This document shows, piece by piece, positions 1-6,451 of a DNA stretch of 6,679 nucleotides (position 1 is its first letter; every line of letters begins with the position of its first letter). The position numbers and the translations under genes were made by a program. Source of the stretch: Acidimicrobiaceae bacterium (GTDB taxonomy: Bacteria; Actinomycetota; Acidimicrobiia; Acidimicrobiales; RAAP-2); the NCBI GenBank assembly GCA_003164275.1, contig PLSY01000333.1, forward strand, positions 4,489-11,167, read 5' to 3'. Below the pieces are notes generated by a model. It saw only the letters and a list, made by a program, of their open reading frames with translations. It searched no databases and was not told where the DNA came from.

Positions 1-170
1 GCGTAGACCTCGGTGCGCAGGCACGTCGACAGGATGACCGCCTCGGAGATGTTCGACTGGTCCCGGAGACGACCGAGCGCCTTCGGCAGGGCGCTCTCGG
101 TCACCGCCACCCGCTCCAAGAGGTCGAGGGGGGACTGGCTCTGCTCTATGCCAACCACGATTACCGACAT
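1..170 (-). CDS. hemA: Glutamyl-tRNA reductase, N-terminal part (runs off left edge)
   Basis: Glutamyl-tRNA reductase reduces glutamyl-tRNA(Glu) to glutamate-1-semialdehyde with NADPH, the first committed step of C5-pathway tetrapyrrole synthesis in the cytoplasm. Only the first 56 full codons are present. They show the N-terminal strand MSVIVVGI, the segment SPLDLLERVAV, and the active-site block LSTCLRTEVYA with the nucleophile at Cys50, its position in E. coli HemA. The start at 170 is supported by a minus-strand AGGGGG (176-181) five bases upstream. Two positions differ from the usual consensus: the residue after the catalytic Cys is Leu rather than Asn, and the usual GxxHxxAP stretch reads GIEQSQSP, so the conserved His is Gln. 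Gene order rex then hemA is common in actinobacteria such as Streptomyces, which supports both calls. Identification is firm; completeness cannot be judged from the window. Confidence 0.93.
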   Translation of the reverse strand, partial: MSVIVVGIEQSQSPLDLLERVAVTESALPKALGRLRDQSNISEAVILSTCLRTEVY

Positions 171-283
171 CTCTGCCCCCTGGCAGCCCTTGGATGGCTT
201 GATTGGTGCGTCACGGGTACACGGCCTTGGTCGGGATGGCGTCGCTGACACACGTGCACTTCCCAAGAGTAGGGCGGAAGGCC

Positions 284-294
284 CGTGGACCACG
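284..294. promoter_or_regulatory. Short dyad in the rex-hemA intergenic gap
   Basis: CGTGG-A-CCACG is an 11-base perfect dyad around a single central base. It is too tight to fold as an RNA hairpin but is a possible protein-binding site on DNA. It lies in the 202-base gap (171-372) between the rex stop and the hemA start, where a hemA promoter or operator would be expected. It does not resemble the Rex operator (TTGTGAA-N4-TTCACAA type). The rest of the gap holds no gene and no promoter I can identify with confidence. A chance palindrome in GC-rich DNA remains possible. Confidence 0.2.
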
Positions 295-365
295 CGTCGG
301 CATCGAAACCCCAAGCTTCGCGGCCTCGAGCGATCGCCGCCAGTTTCGGCGGAACTCGCCGACGC

Positions 366-397
366 CTCGCCCTCAGCTGGATTCAGCCGAGGGCGAG
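366..397 (-). other. Strong hairpin spanning the rex stop codon
   Basis: A perfect 9-bp inverted repeat, CTCGCCCTC (366-374) and GAGGGCGAG (389-397), encloses an inner 4-bp stem GCTG/CAGC (376-379 and 384-387) with a GATT loop (380-383). One A/C mismatch (375, 388) separates the stems. The structure lies over the last codons and stop codon of rex, just before the 202-base gap to hemA. No T-run follows on the minus strand, so it is not a standard intrinsic terminator. It could be a non-canonical terminator, a partial attenuator between rex and hemA, or a 3'-end stabilising structure. The structure is directly visible; its role is inferred. Confidence 0.5.
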
Positions 398-1131
398 CGA
401 CTGAGGCCGATCGACCGCATCCCGGGCATGGGATCGGCCACCTCGCTCTCGAGCAGCCGGGACTGATAGAAGCTCATGACCTGGAGCTCGATGCTCAAGT
501 CGACGTAGCGAAGGAGGACCCCAGAGCTCACTTCGAGGACAGTCGGTGCGAAGTTGAGGATGGATCGCACACCCGAGGCGACCATCATGTCGGCGACCGT
601 CTGGGCCACACCAGCTGGCGTGGTGATCACCCCGATGGCGAGCGGTGCGGCCGCGGCGATCTCGGGCAGCTCGTCGGGATGTCGGACCACTACCCCGTCC
701 ACGAGCTCGCCGATGATGGCCTGGTCGGTGTCGAGCAGGGCGGTCACGTTGAAATTCCTGGACGCGAAGCCCTGGGACCGGGCGAGGGCCCGGCCCAGAT
801 TCCCGATCCCGGCGATGACGACCGGCCAGAGCCGGTCGAGGCCCAACTGGCGGTCGATCTGCTCGATCAGGAACGCCGCGTCATAGCCGGCGCCGCGGGT
901 GCCGAATGAGCCGAGCTGCGACAGGTCCTTTCGGACCTTGGCGGCATTGACTCTGGCCAGAGAGGCGAGCACCTCAGAGGACACCGTCACCGTGCCCGAG
1001 CGCAGCAGCTCTTCGAGGATGCGCTGGTAGACGGGCAACCGAGCCACGGTGGCTTCGGGGATCCGGCGGTCGCCCGCCCCGGACGGCGTCGCTCGGACGG
1101 GGGTGATCGGCGACAAAGGATCGGACGGCAC
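373..1131 (-). CDS. rex: Redox-sensing transcriptional repressor Rex
   Basis: Rex is a cytoplasmic homodimeric repressor that releases DNA when NADH rises relative to NAD+, controlling respiratory and fermentative genes. The 252-residue product has an N-terminal winged helix (about residues 27-84) with VRKDLS at 66-71 and the following SFGTRGAGYD block. A Rossmann fold follows with the nucleotide loop GIGNLG at 108-113, and a C-terminal domain-swap helix covers about 211-226 (start DLSIELQV, end FYQSRL). Length is somewhat above the usual 210-230 residues because of a roughly 25-residue N-terminal extension and a short polar tail. The GTG at 1131 is the only usable upstream start in frame, but it has no good Shine-Dalgarno. 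The gene sits upstream of hemA in the same direction, as in Streptomyces, where Rex regulates that operon. I saw no convincing Rex operator near its own start or in front of hemA, so autoregulation is not shown here. Confidence 0.95.
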   Translation of the reverse strand: MPSDPLSPITPVRATPSGAGDRRIPEATVARLPVYQRILEELLRSGTVTVSSEVLASLARVNAAKVRKDLSQLGSFGTRGAGYDAAFLIEQIDRQLGLDRLWPVVIAGIGNLGRALARSQGFASRNFNVTALLDTDQAIIGELVDGVVVRHPDELPEIAAAAPLAIGVITTPAGVAQTVADMMVASGVRSILNFAPTVLEVSSGVLLRYVDLSIELQVMSFYQSRLLESEVADPMPGMRSIGLSRSPSAESS

Positions 1132-1238
1132 CCGACGGATCGTAGGACTCGCGGGTACGTGGCGAAAGCGCGATCGGCCTCCTGCCTAACGAGCAGCTCA
1201 CAGCCGCTCTGGGTCGCTTGCCGACGCTCGCGTCCCTG

Positions 1239-2123
1239 CTACCCGAATGACTCGTCAGCCGCCATGATCCGGACAACGACCCCCACCCTTGCCCCTGTCC
1301 CGATGAGACGGCTGGCGGCCGATGCCCGGTCGAGCACCAGGGCTACCCGCCCGTTGCCGTCCACCAACAAGCCGAACTCTCCCACCCGCAGATCGCTGAA
1401 GGCCCACACCCGCCGAGCGAGAACGGACCCGGTATCAGGGTCGGAGGCCAAAGAGACCTGGACCAGTCCGGTGGCGTCGACACCGATCTCGTCCAGGTCG
1501 GAGGGGAGGAGGTCGAGTTGCACGTTTCCGTATCGGTCGATCCAGGTCACGGGGGCCGACACCGCCGATCCGTCGATCGCTGAGGTTGGGCCGGACCCAG
1601 GGCTGCGAGGGTCGAGAACAACGAGGGTCTCAGCACCGACGGCCGAGCCGATCGTCAGCGGGTCGCCACCGGACGCAAGGTGGGAGGCGGCCGGCGCGAA
1701 CACGTCCCGACCGTCGAATGTCGGCCCGGTGCCCTTCCCTGCCCAAGGCGGCAGCAGCCGTTGTGGGTCGAGGGCGAAGGCGGCGGCGGGGCCACCGAGA
1801 GCCTCACACGCCTCGATGAGCAGACCGTTGTCCGGTCCCACCAGCCAGTCCGGCCCGTCACCGTCACTGCGGACGGCGATCGGTCGGCGCTTCGACCCCA
1901 CGCCGGGGTCGACCACGGCCAAGACCACGCCGGGGCCGAGAGAGGGAAGGGCCCGGGCCAGCATGGCGGCACCGGCGGCGATGTCGAACGGGACGACCTC
2001 GTGGGAAAGGTCGATCACCGGTACCGAAGGAGCCAGACGGTGCACCACGGCATGGACCACACCCACGAACTCGTCAGCGTTTCCGTAGTCCGACAGGAAG
2101 AAGATGGCCGGATGTGGCCCCAC
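1239..2123 (-). CDS. DUF62 family SAM hydrolase / SAM hydroxide adenosyltransferase
   Basis: Members of this family cleave S-adenosylmethionine with water to adenosine and methionine; fluorinase and chlorinase are halide-using relatives. The 294-residue protein is of normal family length. It shows the N-terminal LSDYG at 10-14 followed by ADEFVGV, VDPGVGSKRR at 71-80, GPDNGLL at 96-102, TFDGRDVFAPAA at 135-146, and the C-terminal-domain motif DRYGN at 196-200. Asp72 and an Arg at 79 or 80 match two members of the Asp-Arg-His triad described for the archaeal SAM hydrolase. The third should be the His of TFHGRD, but here it is Asp137 (codon GAC, 1713-1715). Activity may therefore be altered. 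The GTG start at 2123 lacks a clear ribosome binding site. The gene is separated from proC by 122 bases and from rex by 107 bases, so its operon membership and physiological role are unclear. The family call is firm; the reaction is uncertain. Confidence 0.88.
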   Translation of the reverse strand: MGPHPAIFFLSDYGNADEFVGVVHAVVHRLAPSVPVIDLSHEVVPFDIAAGAAMLARALPSLGPGVVLAVVDPGVGSKRRPIAVRSDGDGPDWLVGPDNGLLIEACEALGGPAAAFALDPQRLLPPWAGKGTGPTFDGRDVFAPAASHLASGGDPLTIGSAVGAETLVVLDPRSPGSGPTSAIDGSAVSAPVTWIDRYGNVQLDLLPSDLDEIGVDATGLVQVSLASDPDTGSVLARRVWAFSDLRVGEFGLLVDGNGRVALVLDRASAASRLIGTGARVGVVVRIMAADESFG

Positions 2124-2214
2124 CGGTCAGAGCTTGGCCGGCGCCTTGGCCGCCACGTGCCCGACCGTCGTCGCCGCCCACGAACAACCGTGACCGCCGA
2201 TCACTCCGCTACCA

Positions 2215-2224
2215 ACCGATCGGT
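2215..2224. repeat. Small perfect palindrome in the proC-DUF62 gap
   Basis: ACCGATCGGT is a 10-base perfect palindrome about 90 bases upstream of the DUF62 gene start, in the 122-base gap after proC. It could be half of an operator or simply chance in GC-rich DNA; no second copy was noticed nearby. Nothing else in the gap was recognisable. Confidence 0.15.
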
Positions 2225-2245
2225 CCGACGGCTCGAGGATCGCCC

Positions 2246-3037
2246 TCACCGCCCCAACTGCTTCGAGCGTTCGGTCGCCGCCGCGATGGCCTCGATATAA
2301 GCCGAACGGACGGCCTTGAACTCTAAGGTGCGCAGGGCCGCGGCCGTCGTCCCCCCCGGGGAGGTAACGGCGGCCCGGAGTTCACCGGGGTCGGTCCCGG
2401 TCTCGTCCATCATGCGGGCTGAGCCGAGGAGGGTGGCGACCACCAGTTGCCGGCTCACCTCGCGGGTCAAACCGGCCGACACCCCACCTTCGATCATGGC
2501 CTCAGCCATCAAGAAGACGTAGGCCGGCCCCGACCCTGACACGCCGGTGACGGCGTCGAGATGTCGCTCAGGCAGGCGGACCACTGTCCCGACCGCACCC
2601 AGGATGCCCTCCGCCCAGTCGAGGTCGGCGGCTGTCGCCATCGACCCCCCAGAGATGCCGGCCACCCCGGCTCCTACGAGGGACGGGGTGTTGGGCATGG
2701 CCCGGACCACCACGTCACCGGGGGCAAGGACCGCCTCCAGCCGGGCCGACGACAGCCCAGCGACAATGGACAAGAAGCGCTTGATGCCAACGGCGCCAAG
2801 CGTGCGCAGCACCGCCTCGGCCACGTCGGGCTTGACCGCCAAGATGGCCCCGTCAGCGGCGATCGGTGCGTCCACCACGACGAGGCCAGGGTGCTCTTTG
2901 GCCAGTCGCTCACGCTGGCCCGGGTCGGGATCGCTCACGGCTAGTTCCTCGACGGGGGCCCACCGCCCGGCAATCAGCCCGCTGAGTAGCGCAGTTCCCA
3001 TCTTGCCGCCGCCCACGACCAGGAGTTTCGGTGCCAT
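2246..3037 (-). CDS. proC: Pyrroline-5-carboxylate reductase
   Basis: ProC catalyses the last step of proline synthesis, NAD(P)H-dependent reduction of 1-pyrroline-5-carboxylate to L-proline, in the cytoplasm. The 263-residue protein is the usual length. It begins with a Rossmann strand and loop (LLVVGGGKMGTAL, 5-17), followed by AVKPD at 67-71, MPNTPS at 114-119, VTGVSGSGPAY at 163-173 in the dimerisation domain, and the family signature TSPGGTTAAAL at 225-235. I chose ATG at 3037 because it sits three residues before the first strand, as in other ProC proteins. A GTG at 3100 would add 21 residues with no similarity to the family. Neither start has a good Shine-Dalgarno. A 100-base gap separates it from the upstream YbjN-domain gene, so it may be cotranscribed or have its own promoter. 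Identification is very secure. Confidence 0.96.
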   Translation of the reverse strand: MAPKLLVVGGGKMGTALLSGLIAGRWAPVEELAVSDPDPGQRERLAKEHPGLVVVDAPIAADGAILAVKPDVAEAVLRTLGAVGIKRFLSIVAGLSSARLEAVLAPGDVVVRAMPNTPSLVGAGVAGISGGSMATAADLDWAEGILGAVGTVVRLPERHLDAVTGVSGSGPAYVFLMAEAMIEGGVSAGLTREVSRQLVVATLLGSARMMDETGTDPGELRAAVTSPGGTTAAALRTLEFKAVRSAYIEAIAAATERSKQLGR

Positions 3038-3137
3038 GCAGGGAGACGCTACCAGCGGGTCGGTGACGTCTTGGAGGTTCGTGCGATGCTCGGGCGGCAC
3101 ACCATGGCAGGGCCCGGCGGGTCTCAGGTCGGGCTGA

Positions 3138-3656
3138 TCACGCTTCGCGTTCGGCCTGGGGACGGCGGCGATACATTCCCTCGTAGCCGAGGGTCATGGC
3201 CGTCGGGAAGCATTGATCGGTGTAGGTCAGGGAGGCACCCATGATCCGGTCCAGCTCCTCGTCGTCCACCTGCTCGACCGGCACGCGCCCGACCAGGTAG
3301 ACAGCCGCTTCCGGCCCGAGGGCGAAGCTCATGCCCAACAGGTCGGCGTTCTTCTTGAGCAGGTAGGTCAAGGTGGCCTCGACATTGGTCTCCGGACCAG
3401 GCATGAACTGCGCCTCATGGTGAAGCGTCCGCTGCTGGAGGGTCAGCCAGACGGTGACGAACTCCTTCTCCTCGCCGCGGAGCCTCAGATACCAACGGGG
3501 GGCGCCGGTCACGGGGTCTCCCCCAGGCTGTCGGTCGACGGCCACCAGGGCCCCTCCGGCGGCCAGCTCCCGCTCTCCCCAGTGGTCGATCAACGCTCCG
3601 ACCCTGGCTCGTTCCTCCGGACCGAGGATTCCTTGCCAGCGGTCGTTCACGAGCAC
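3138..3656 (-). CDS. YbjN-domain protein downstream of mshA
   Basis: The 172-residue product matches the actinobacterial YbjN-domain proteins, small soluble alpha/beta proteins with a fold like type III secretion chaperones and no established biochemical role. The N-terminal part is helical and polar (about 12-35). A beta-rich core carries RWYLRLRGEEKEF and VTVWLTLQQRTLHHEAQF, and the family-like LLKKNADLLG segment follows at about 99-108. The C-terminal helix ends GYEGMYRRR. There is no signal peptide or membrane segment. It follows mshA immediately, overlapping its end. A GTG at 3656 overlaps by 10 bases, while a second in-frame GTG at 3650 would give a 4-base GTGA overlap and a product two residues shorter; no ribosome site separates them, and translational coupling is likely. 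The same order, mshA then a YbjN gene, occurs in Mycobacterium tuberculosis (Rv0486-Rv0487), which supports an old functional link to mycothiol genes. The link itself is inferred. Confidence 0.85.
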   Translation of the reverse strand: MLVNDRWQGILGPEERARVGALIDHWGERELAAGGALVAVDRQPGGDPVTGAPRWYLRLRGEEKEFVTVWLTLQQRTLHHEAQFMPGPETNVEATLTYLLKKNADLLGMSFALGPEAAVYLVGRVPVEQVDDEELDRIMGASLTYTDQCFPTAMTLGYEGMYRRRPQAEREA

Positions 3657-4909
3657 TCGACGAGGCGGCCGACCGTGAGTTCGGCGTAGATGTCGCAGAG
3701 CAGGTGGGCGGCCCTCGCCCAGGTGTAGCGACGGGCCCTCAGCACGGCACCCGTACTCAGGCGCTCGGCCAGGAGCGGCTCAGCCACGATCTGCCTGACC
3801 CAGGCGGCGAATGACTCGGGAGTCGGGTCCTCGACCAGGAACCCGGTCCTGCCGTGGTCGATGAGGCTGCGAAGTCCACCGACGTCAGAGGCGACCACGG
3901 GGGTGCCGCACGCCGCCGCCTCCAGGGCCACGAGGCCGAACGACTCGGAACGGCTCGGAACCAAGCAGACGTCAGCTGCGCGGTAGTACGTCGAGAGGAG
4001 CTCGTGGGGCCGAGGTGGCACGAAGATGACCCGGTCCTGGAGCCCGAGCTCGTCGACCAGAGCGACCACCCTCTTCACTTCGGCGTCCCCCTGCGGGCCG
4101 CTCGGGCCACCGACGATTACGAGGTGGGCGTCCTTGTGGTCGGGACCGAGGGCGGCCAGGGCCCTCACGGCGACGGCCACACCCTTCAGGGGTTGGATAC
4201 GTCCGACGAAGAGCAGTAGGGGTCCCTCGGCGGGCAGGCTGAGCGCCCGTCGGGCCTGTCGGCGGTCCCCGGGCCCGAAGAAGGCGTGGTCGACGCCCGG
4301 GGCCACGATCCGGATGCGGGAGGGATCGGCATGGTAGAGGTCGGAGATCTGGGCGGCCTCGACCGAGCACGAGGCAAGGACGGTGTCCGAGCAGCGGATG
4401 ATGGCCGCCTCGGCCTCTGCCCGTTGATGGGGCGAGTCGGCCTCCACCTCCTCAGGACTGGCCTCGGCCTTCACGCGGTCCAGGGTGTGGAAGGTGCATA
4501 CGAGCGCCAGGTTCATCCGATGCTTGATGATGTGGCCGGCCAGGCCGCTCAGCCAGTAGTTGGCATGCACAGCGTCGAAGGGCAGGTCGTCGTTGGATCC
4601 GCCGCCCTCGGACAGCTGCATCTGCTTCAGCACGCCCTCGGCGAACTCGTCGACGACGCCGGGAAGCATCTCTTTGGCCATCGGCGTCGGTGGCCCGGCG
4701 GCCACGTGGTGGACGCGGAGCCCGGGCTCGATGCTGACCACAGACGGGAGATCGTCAGACCACGCCCGGGTGAATACGTCGCACACCACACCGGCCCTGG
4801 CCAGGGCCGACGACAGCTCCCGCACGTACACGTTCATCCCACCACCATCCCCGGTGCCCGGTTGGGCCAGGGGGGACGTGTGTAGGGAAAGTACTGCCAG
4901 GCGCCTCAT
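3647..4909 (-). CDS. mshA: D-inositol-3-phosphate glycosyltransferase (mycothiol synthesis)
   Basis: MshA, a GT4-family GT-B enzyme, transfers N-acetylglucosamine from UDP-GlcNAc to 1L-inositol-1-phosphate, the first step towards mycothiol, the main low-molecular-weight thiol of actinobacteria. The 420-residue protein has the MshA-type N-terminal domain with HTSPLAQPGTGDGGGMNVYV (10-29), Lys79, HANYWLSG (115-122) and FHTLDRVK (140-147). The donor-binding domain has VGRIQPLKG (235-243, with Arg237 and Lys242) and the E-x7-E motif from Glu322 to Glu330 in SESFGLVALEAAACGTPVVASDVGG. ATG at 4909 has a weak TAGGA upstream and directly precedes the first beta strand. It lies 29 bases after the XRE regulator gene, and its 3' end overlaps the YbjN gene. 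Related GT4 enzymes such as sucrose-phosphate synthase-like proteins share parts of these motifs, but the N-terminal block and the downstream YbjN gene favour MshA. Confidence 0.92.
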   Translation of the reverse strand: MRRLAVLSLHTSPLAQPGTGDGGGMNVYVRELSSALARAGVVCDVFTRAWSDDLPSVVSIEPGLRVHHVAAGPPTPMAKEMLPGVVDEFAEGVLKQMQLSEGGGSNDDLPFDAVHANYWLSGLAGHIIKHRMNLALVCTFHTLDRVKAEASPEEVEADSPHQRAEAEAAIIRCSDTVLASCSVEAAQISDLYHADPSRIRIVAPGVDHAFFGPGDRRQARRALSLPAEGPLLLFVGRIQPLKGVAVAVRALAALGPDHKDAHLVIVGGPSGPQGDAEVKRVVALVDELGLQDRVIFVPPRPHELLSTYYRAADVCLVPSRSESFGLVALEAAACGTPVVASDVGGLRSLIDHGRTGFLVEDPTPESFAAWVRQIVAEPLLAERLSTGAVLRARRYTWARAAHLLCDIYAELTVGRLVECS

Positions 4910-4938
4910 GCGTCGCCGATCCTACCGGCAGGCCCCGT

Positions 4939-5448
4939 TCAGCCGGCAATGGCAGCAGAATCGCTGCTCGGGGAGGTTGTCGCCCCCTGAGGGGCCACAG
5001 TGCCCGGGGTCGTGGCGCCCTCGGCCGCGGCCTCGGTGGAAGTCTCTTCGCCCTTGTCAGCCATGGCCTCGTTCTCGTGACGGAAGGACAGATAGATGCG
5101 CATGAGCGCCTGGCGCTGCTCCTCGGTCAGGTGATGGTCCTCGAAGATGTGCCTGGACAGATCGGTGTCACCGGTGGGCTTCTCCAGGATGCCCGCCTGC
5201 ACATAGAGCGTCTCGGCCGAGATGCGGAGGGCCTTGGCGATCTGTTGGAGGATCTCAGCCGAAGGGCGCCTCAGCCCGCGCTCGATCTGGCTCAGGTAGG
5301 GGTTGGAGATCCCGGCCAGTTCGGAGAGCCGCCGGAGTGAAAGCCGAGCCGAGCTGCGCTGCTCTCGGATGAACGAGCCGAGTTCGTTGATGCCCTTCGG
5401 CAACTCCTTGACGAACTGTGTCCCCTCGGCCCGAGCCGACTCCTTCAC
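4939..5448 (-). CDS. XRE-family helix-turn-helix regulator with disordered tail
   Basis: A probable cytoplasmic DNA-binding regulator of 169 residues. An XRE/Cro-type helix-turn-helix domain covers about 21-82 (start GSFIREQRSSARLSL, then SNPYLSQIERGLRRPSAEIL, end ISAETLYVQAGIL). This pattern is widespread in single-copy actinobacterial regulators resembling M. tuberculosis Rv0474. A short helical segment follows (about 106-128, LTEEQRQALMRIYLSFRHEN), then a 40-residue Ala/Thr/Ser/Glu-rich tail that is probably disordered. Its GTG start overlaps the rsiG stop by four bases (GTGA) and has no Shine-Dalgarno of its own, so translation is probably coupled to rsiG. It lacks the RxD-x8-RxxD c-di-GMP signature of BldD, so it is not BldD despite its neighbour. 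Its targets are unknown; the operon itself and the sodX-sodN divergent region are reasonable candidates. Confidence 0.85.
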   Translation of the reverse strand: MKESARAEGTQFVKELPKGINELGSFIREQRSSARLSLRRLSELAGISNPYLSQIERGLRRPSAEILQQIAKALRISAETLYVQAGILEKPTGDTDLSRHIFEDHHLTEEQRQALMRIYLSFRHENEAMADKGEETSTEAAAEGATTPGTVAPQGATTSPSSDSAAIAG

Positions 5449-5987
5449 GACAGGAGGCCGTCCACTGAGGCTCGACCGGTCTTGTGGCGATTGACAAGCT
5501 CGGCCTGGAGCGAGTCGATCCGCTCGTGCAGGGCCCGGCGGTCCACTGACACCCTCGCCTCAATGGCCTCCAGGCGCCCGGCGATGCTGTTCAGTTGGTC
5601 GAGGTCGAGCTCACCCAGGGTCCCCACCTCGTCTGCTCCGAGCACCGAGTCGAGCTCGTCGGTCAGGTCCGACTCCTCAGTGTCGGGCGACAGCAGCTGG
5701 GGGAGATGGCCCGGGCCCGGAGGGCGTCCGGGACCCGAGGAGAGGATGTCGGGCAGGTCCTTGATCAGGCTGGCGAAATCGAGGGGCTCGCCCGAGCCGG
5801 AGTGCTCGATGTAGGAATGGACGATGTCCAGGCGACCCTGGATCAGGCGACGAAGATACGACAGTGCGACCTCGGCCTCTTGGCATTCGGTCCGCTTGGA
5901 ACGAATGTCGGCGAGTGCGATGGTGTCGATTCCGTCCAGGTACGTGGCGTTCAGAATGCGGTCGAGTTCATCCTTGTGGCTTGGCAT
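5445..5987 (-). CDS. rsiG: RsiG-like c-di-GMP-responsive anti-sigma factor (twin motif)
   Basis: RsiG of Streptomyces is an antiparallel coiled coil that binds a c-di-GMP dimer and, so armed, sequesters the FliA-like sigma factor WhiG. The diagnostic motif is E(X)3S(X)2R(X)3Q(X)3D, one copy per helix. This 180-residue protein has an exact first copy: Glu39, Ser43, Arg46, Gln50, Asp54. A second copy with identical spacing is Glu143, Ser147, Arg150, His154, Asp158, with only Gln changed to His. Both lie in predicted helices (about 28-62 and 128-166), joined by a long Gly/Pro-rich then acidic linker (about 64-127). Early residues DELDRILNATYLDGID resemble the family N-terminus. It would therefore be a twin-motif, monomer-type RsiG. 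ATG at 5987 shares a base with the sodX stop (TAATG); a minus-strand GGGGAG lies about 15 bases upstream. No sigma factor gene is in the window, so the partner is inferred from the family only. Confidence 0.82.
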   Translation of the reverse strand: MPSHKDELDRILNATYLDGIDTIALADIRSKRTECQEAEVALSYLRRLIQGRLDIVHSYIEHSGSGEPLDFASLIKDLPDILSSGPGRPPGPGHLPQLLSPDTEESDLTDELDSVLGADEVGTLGELDLDQLNSIAGRLEAIEARVSVDRRALHERIDSLQAELVNRHKTGRASVDGLLS

Positions 5988-6412
5988 TACGCCGAATGGT
6001 ACTCCCCTGGCCAGGGACCAGGGCCGCTTCTCGTCGCCGGGGCATAGCGGTACACGGCCTTGCCCAGGATGCCCGAGCGGTGCACGGGCCCGAACTGGCG
6101 GCTGTCGGCGCTGGCATTGCGAGCATCTCCCATCACCTCAAAGGTTCCGAGCGTCGGATCGATGGAGGTGACCCTCTTGATCAAAACCCTCTCCGGCAAT
6201 CTCGGGTCACGGACGGCCACGATGTCGCCAACGTCGGGAGGACGGCCGAGCACCATTGACCAACGGGTGACGATCAAGCGGTCCCCGGGCAGCAGGGCGG
6301 GCGCCATAGAGCCACCCTCGACCGCAACCCTCCTGACCGTTGCCAGCAACCCGAGCGTTATCAGAGCGACCGTGGCGGCGAGCAGGGCAGAGAACCCGAG
6401 CCGTGCTCTCAT
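5987..6412 (-). CDS. sodX: Nickel SOD maturation protease (signal peptidase I-like)
   Basis: SodX-type proteins are small S26-family serine proteases encoded beside sodN and thought to remove the leader of the nickel SOD precursor, exposing the N-terminal His that binds nickel. From ATG at 6412 the protein is 141 residues. It has one N-terminal membrane helix (about 6-26), the catalytic Ser35 in VEGGSMAPALLPGDRLIV, the general-base Lys79 in RVLIKRVTS, and the family box GDARNASADSRQFGPV at 95-110. A GTG at 6499 is also in frame but would add 29 polar residues ahead of the membrane helix and consume the divergent promoter region, so I reject it. The segregation is typical: sodN starts 147 bases away on the opposite strand and carries a cleavable leader. 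The stop codon overlaps the rsiG start. Confidence is high because motifs and neighbour agree. Confidence 0.92.
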   Translation of the reverse strand: MRARLGFSALLAATVALITLGLLATVRRVAVEGGSMAPALLPGDRLIVTRWSMVLGRPPDVGDIVAVRDPRLPERVLIKRVTSIDPTLGTFEVMGDARNASADSRQFGPVHRSGILGKAVYRYAPATRSGPGPWPGEYHSA

Positions 6413-6428
6413 CTCGTCAAGATGCGGG

Positions 6429-6451
6429 CCGGCATGCAGGGAGGATGCCGG
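6429..6451. promoter_or_regulatory. Inverted repeat between sodX and sodN
   Basis: CCGGCAT (6429-6435) and ATGCCGG (6445-6451) form a perfect 7-bp inverted repeat with a 9-base spacer. It lies 17-39 bases upstream of the sodX start and about 109 bases or more upstream of the sodN start, inside the 147-base divergent region. It could be an operator shared by both genes or a hairpin in the sodX leader mRNA. It does not look like a known Fur- or Nur-type box that I can name. No promoter hexamers could be assigned with confidence on either strand. Confidence 0.35.

Noticed and set aside
13..909. Long plus-strand open frame opposite rex and hemA
   Set aside because: It is antisense to two clearly recognisable genes, has no known domain, and has the composition expected of a high-GC shadow frame. 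The same applies to the other plus-strand frames at 1159-2088, 2547-3137 and 4286-4885.
1178..1202. AGGAGG (1178-1183, minus) and a TGTGA half-site (1198-1202, minus) upstream of rex, as ribosome site and Rex operator
   Set aside because: No start codon follows the AGGAGG at a workable distance, and the TGTGA has no matching second half-site.
3038..3100. GTG at 3100 as the proC start
   Set aside because: The added 21 residues do not resemble ProC, and the Rossmann fold normally begins within a few residues of the N-terminus.
4939..5448. XRE regulator as a BldD homologue, given the neighbouring c-di-GMP anti-sigma
   Set aside because: The RxD-x8-RxxD c-di-GMP signature and the BldD C-terminal domain are absent.
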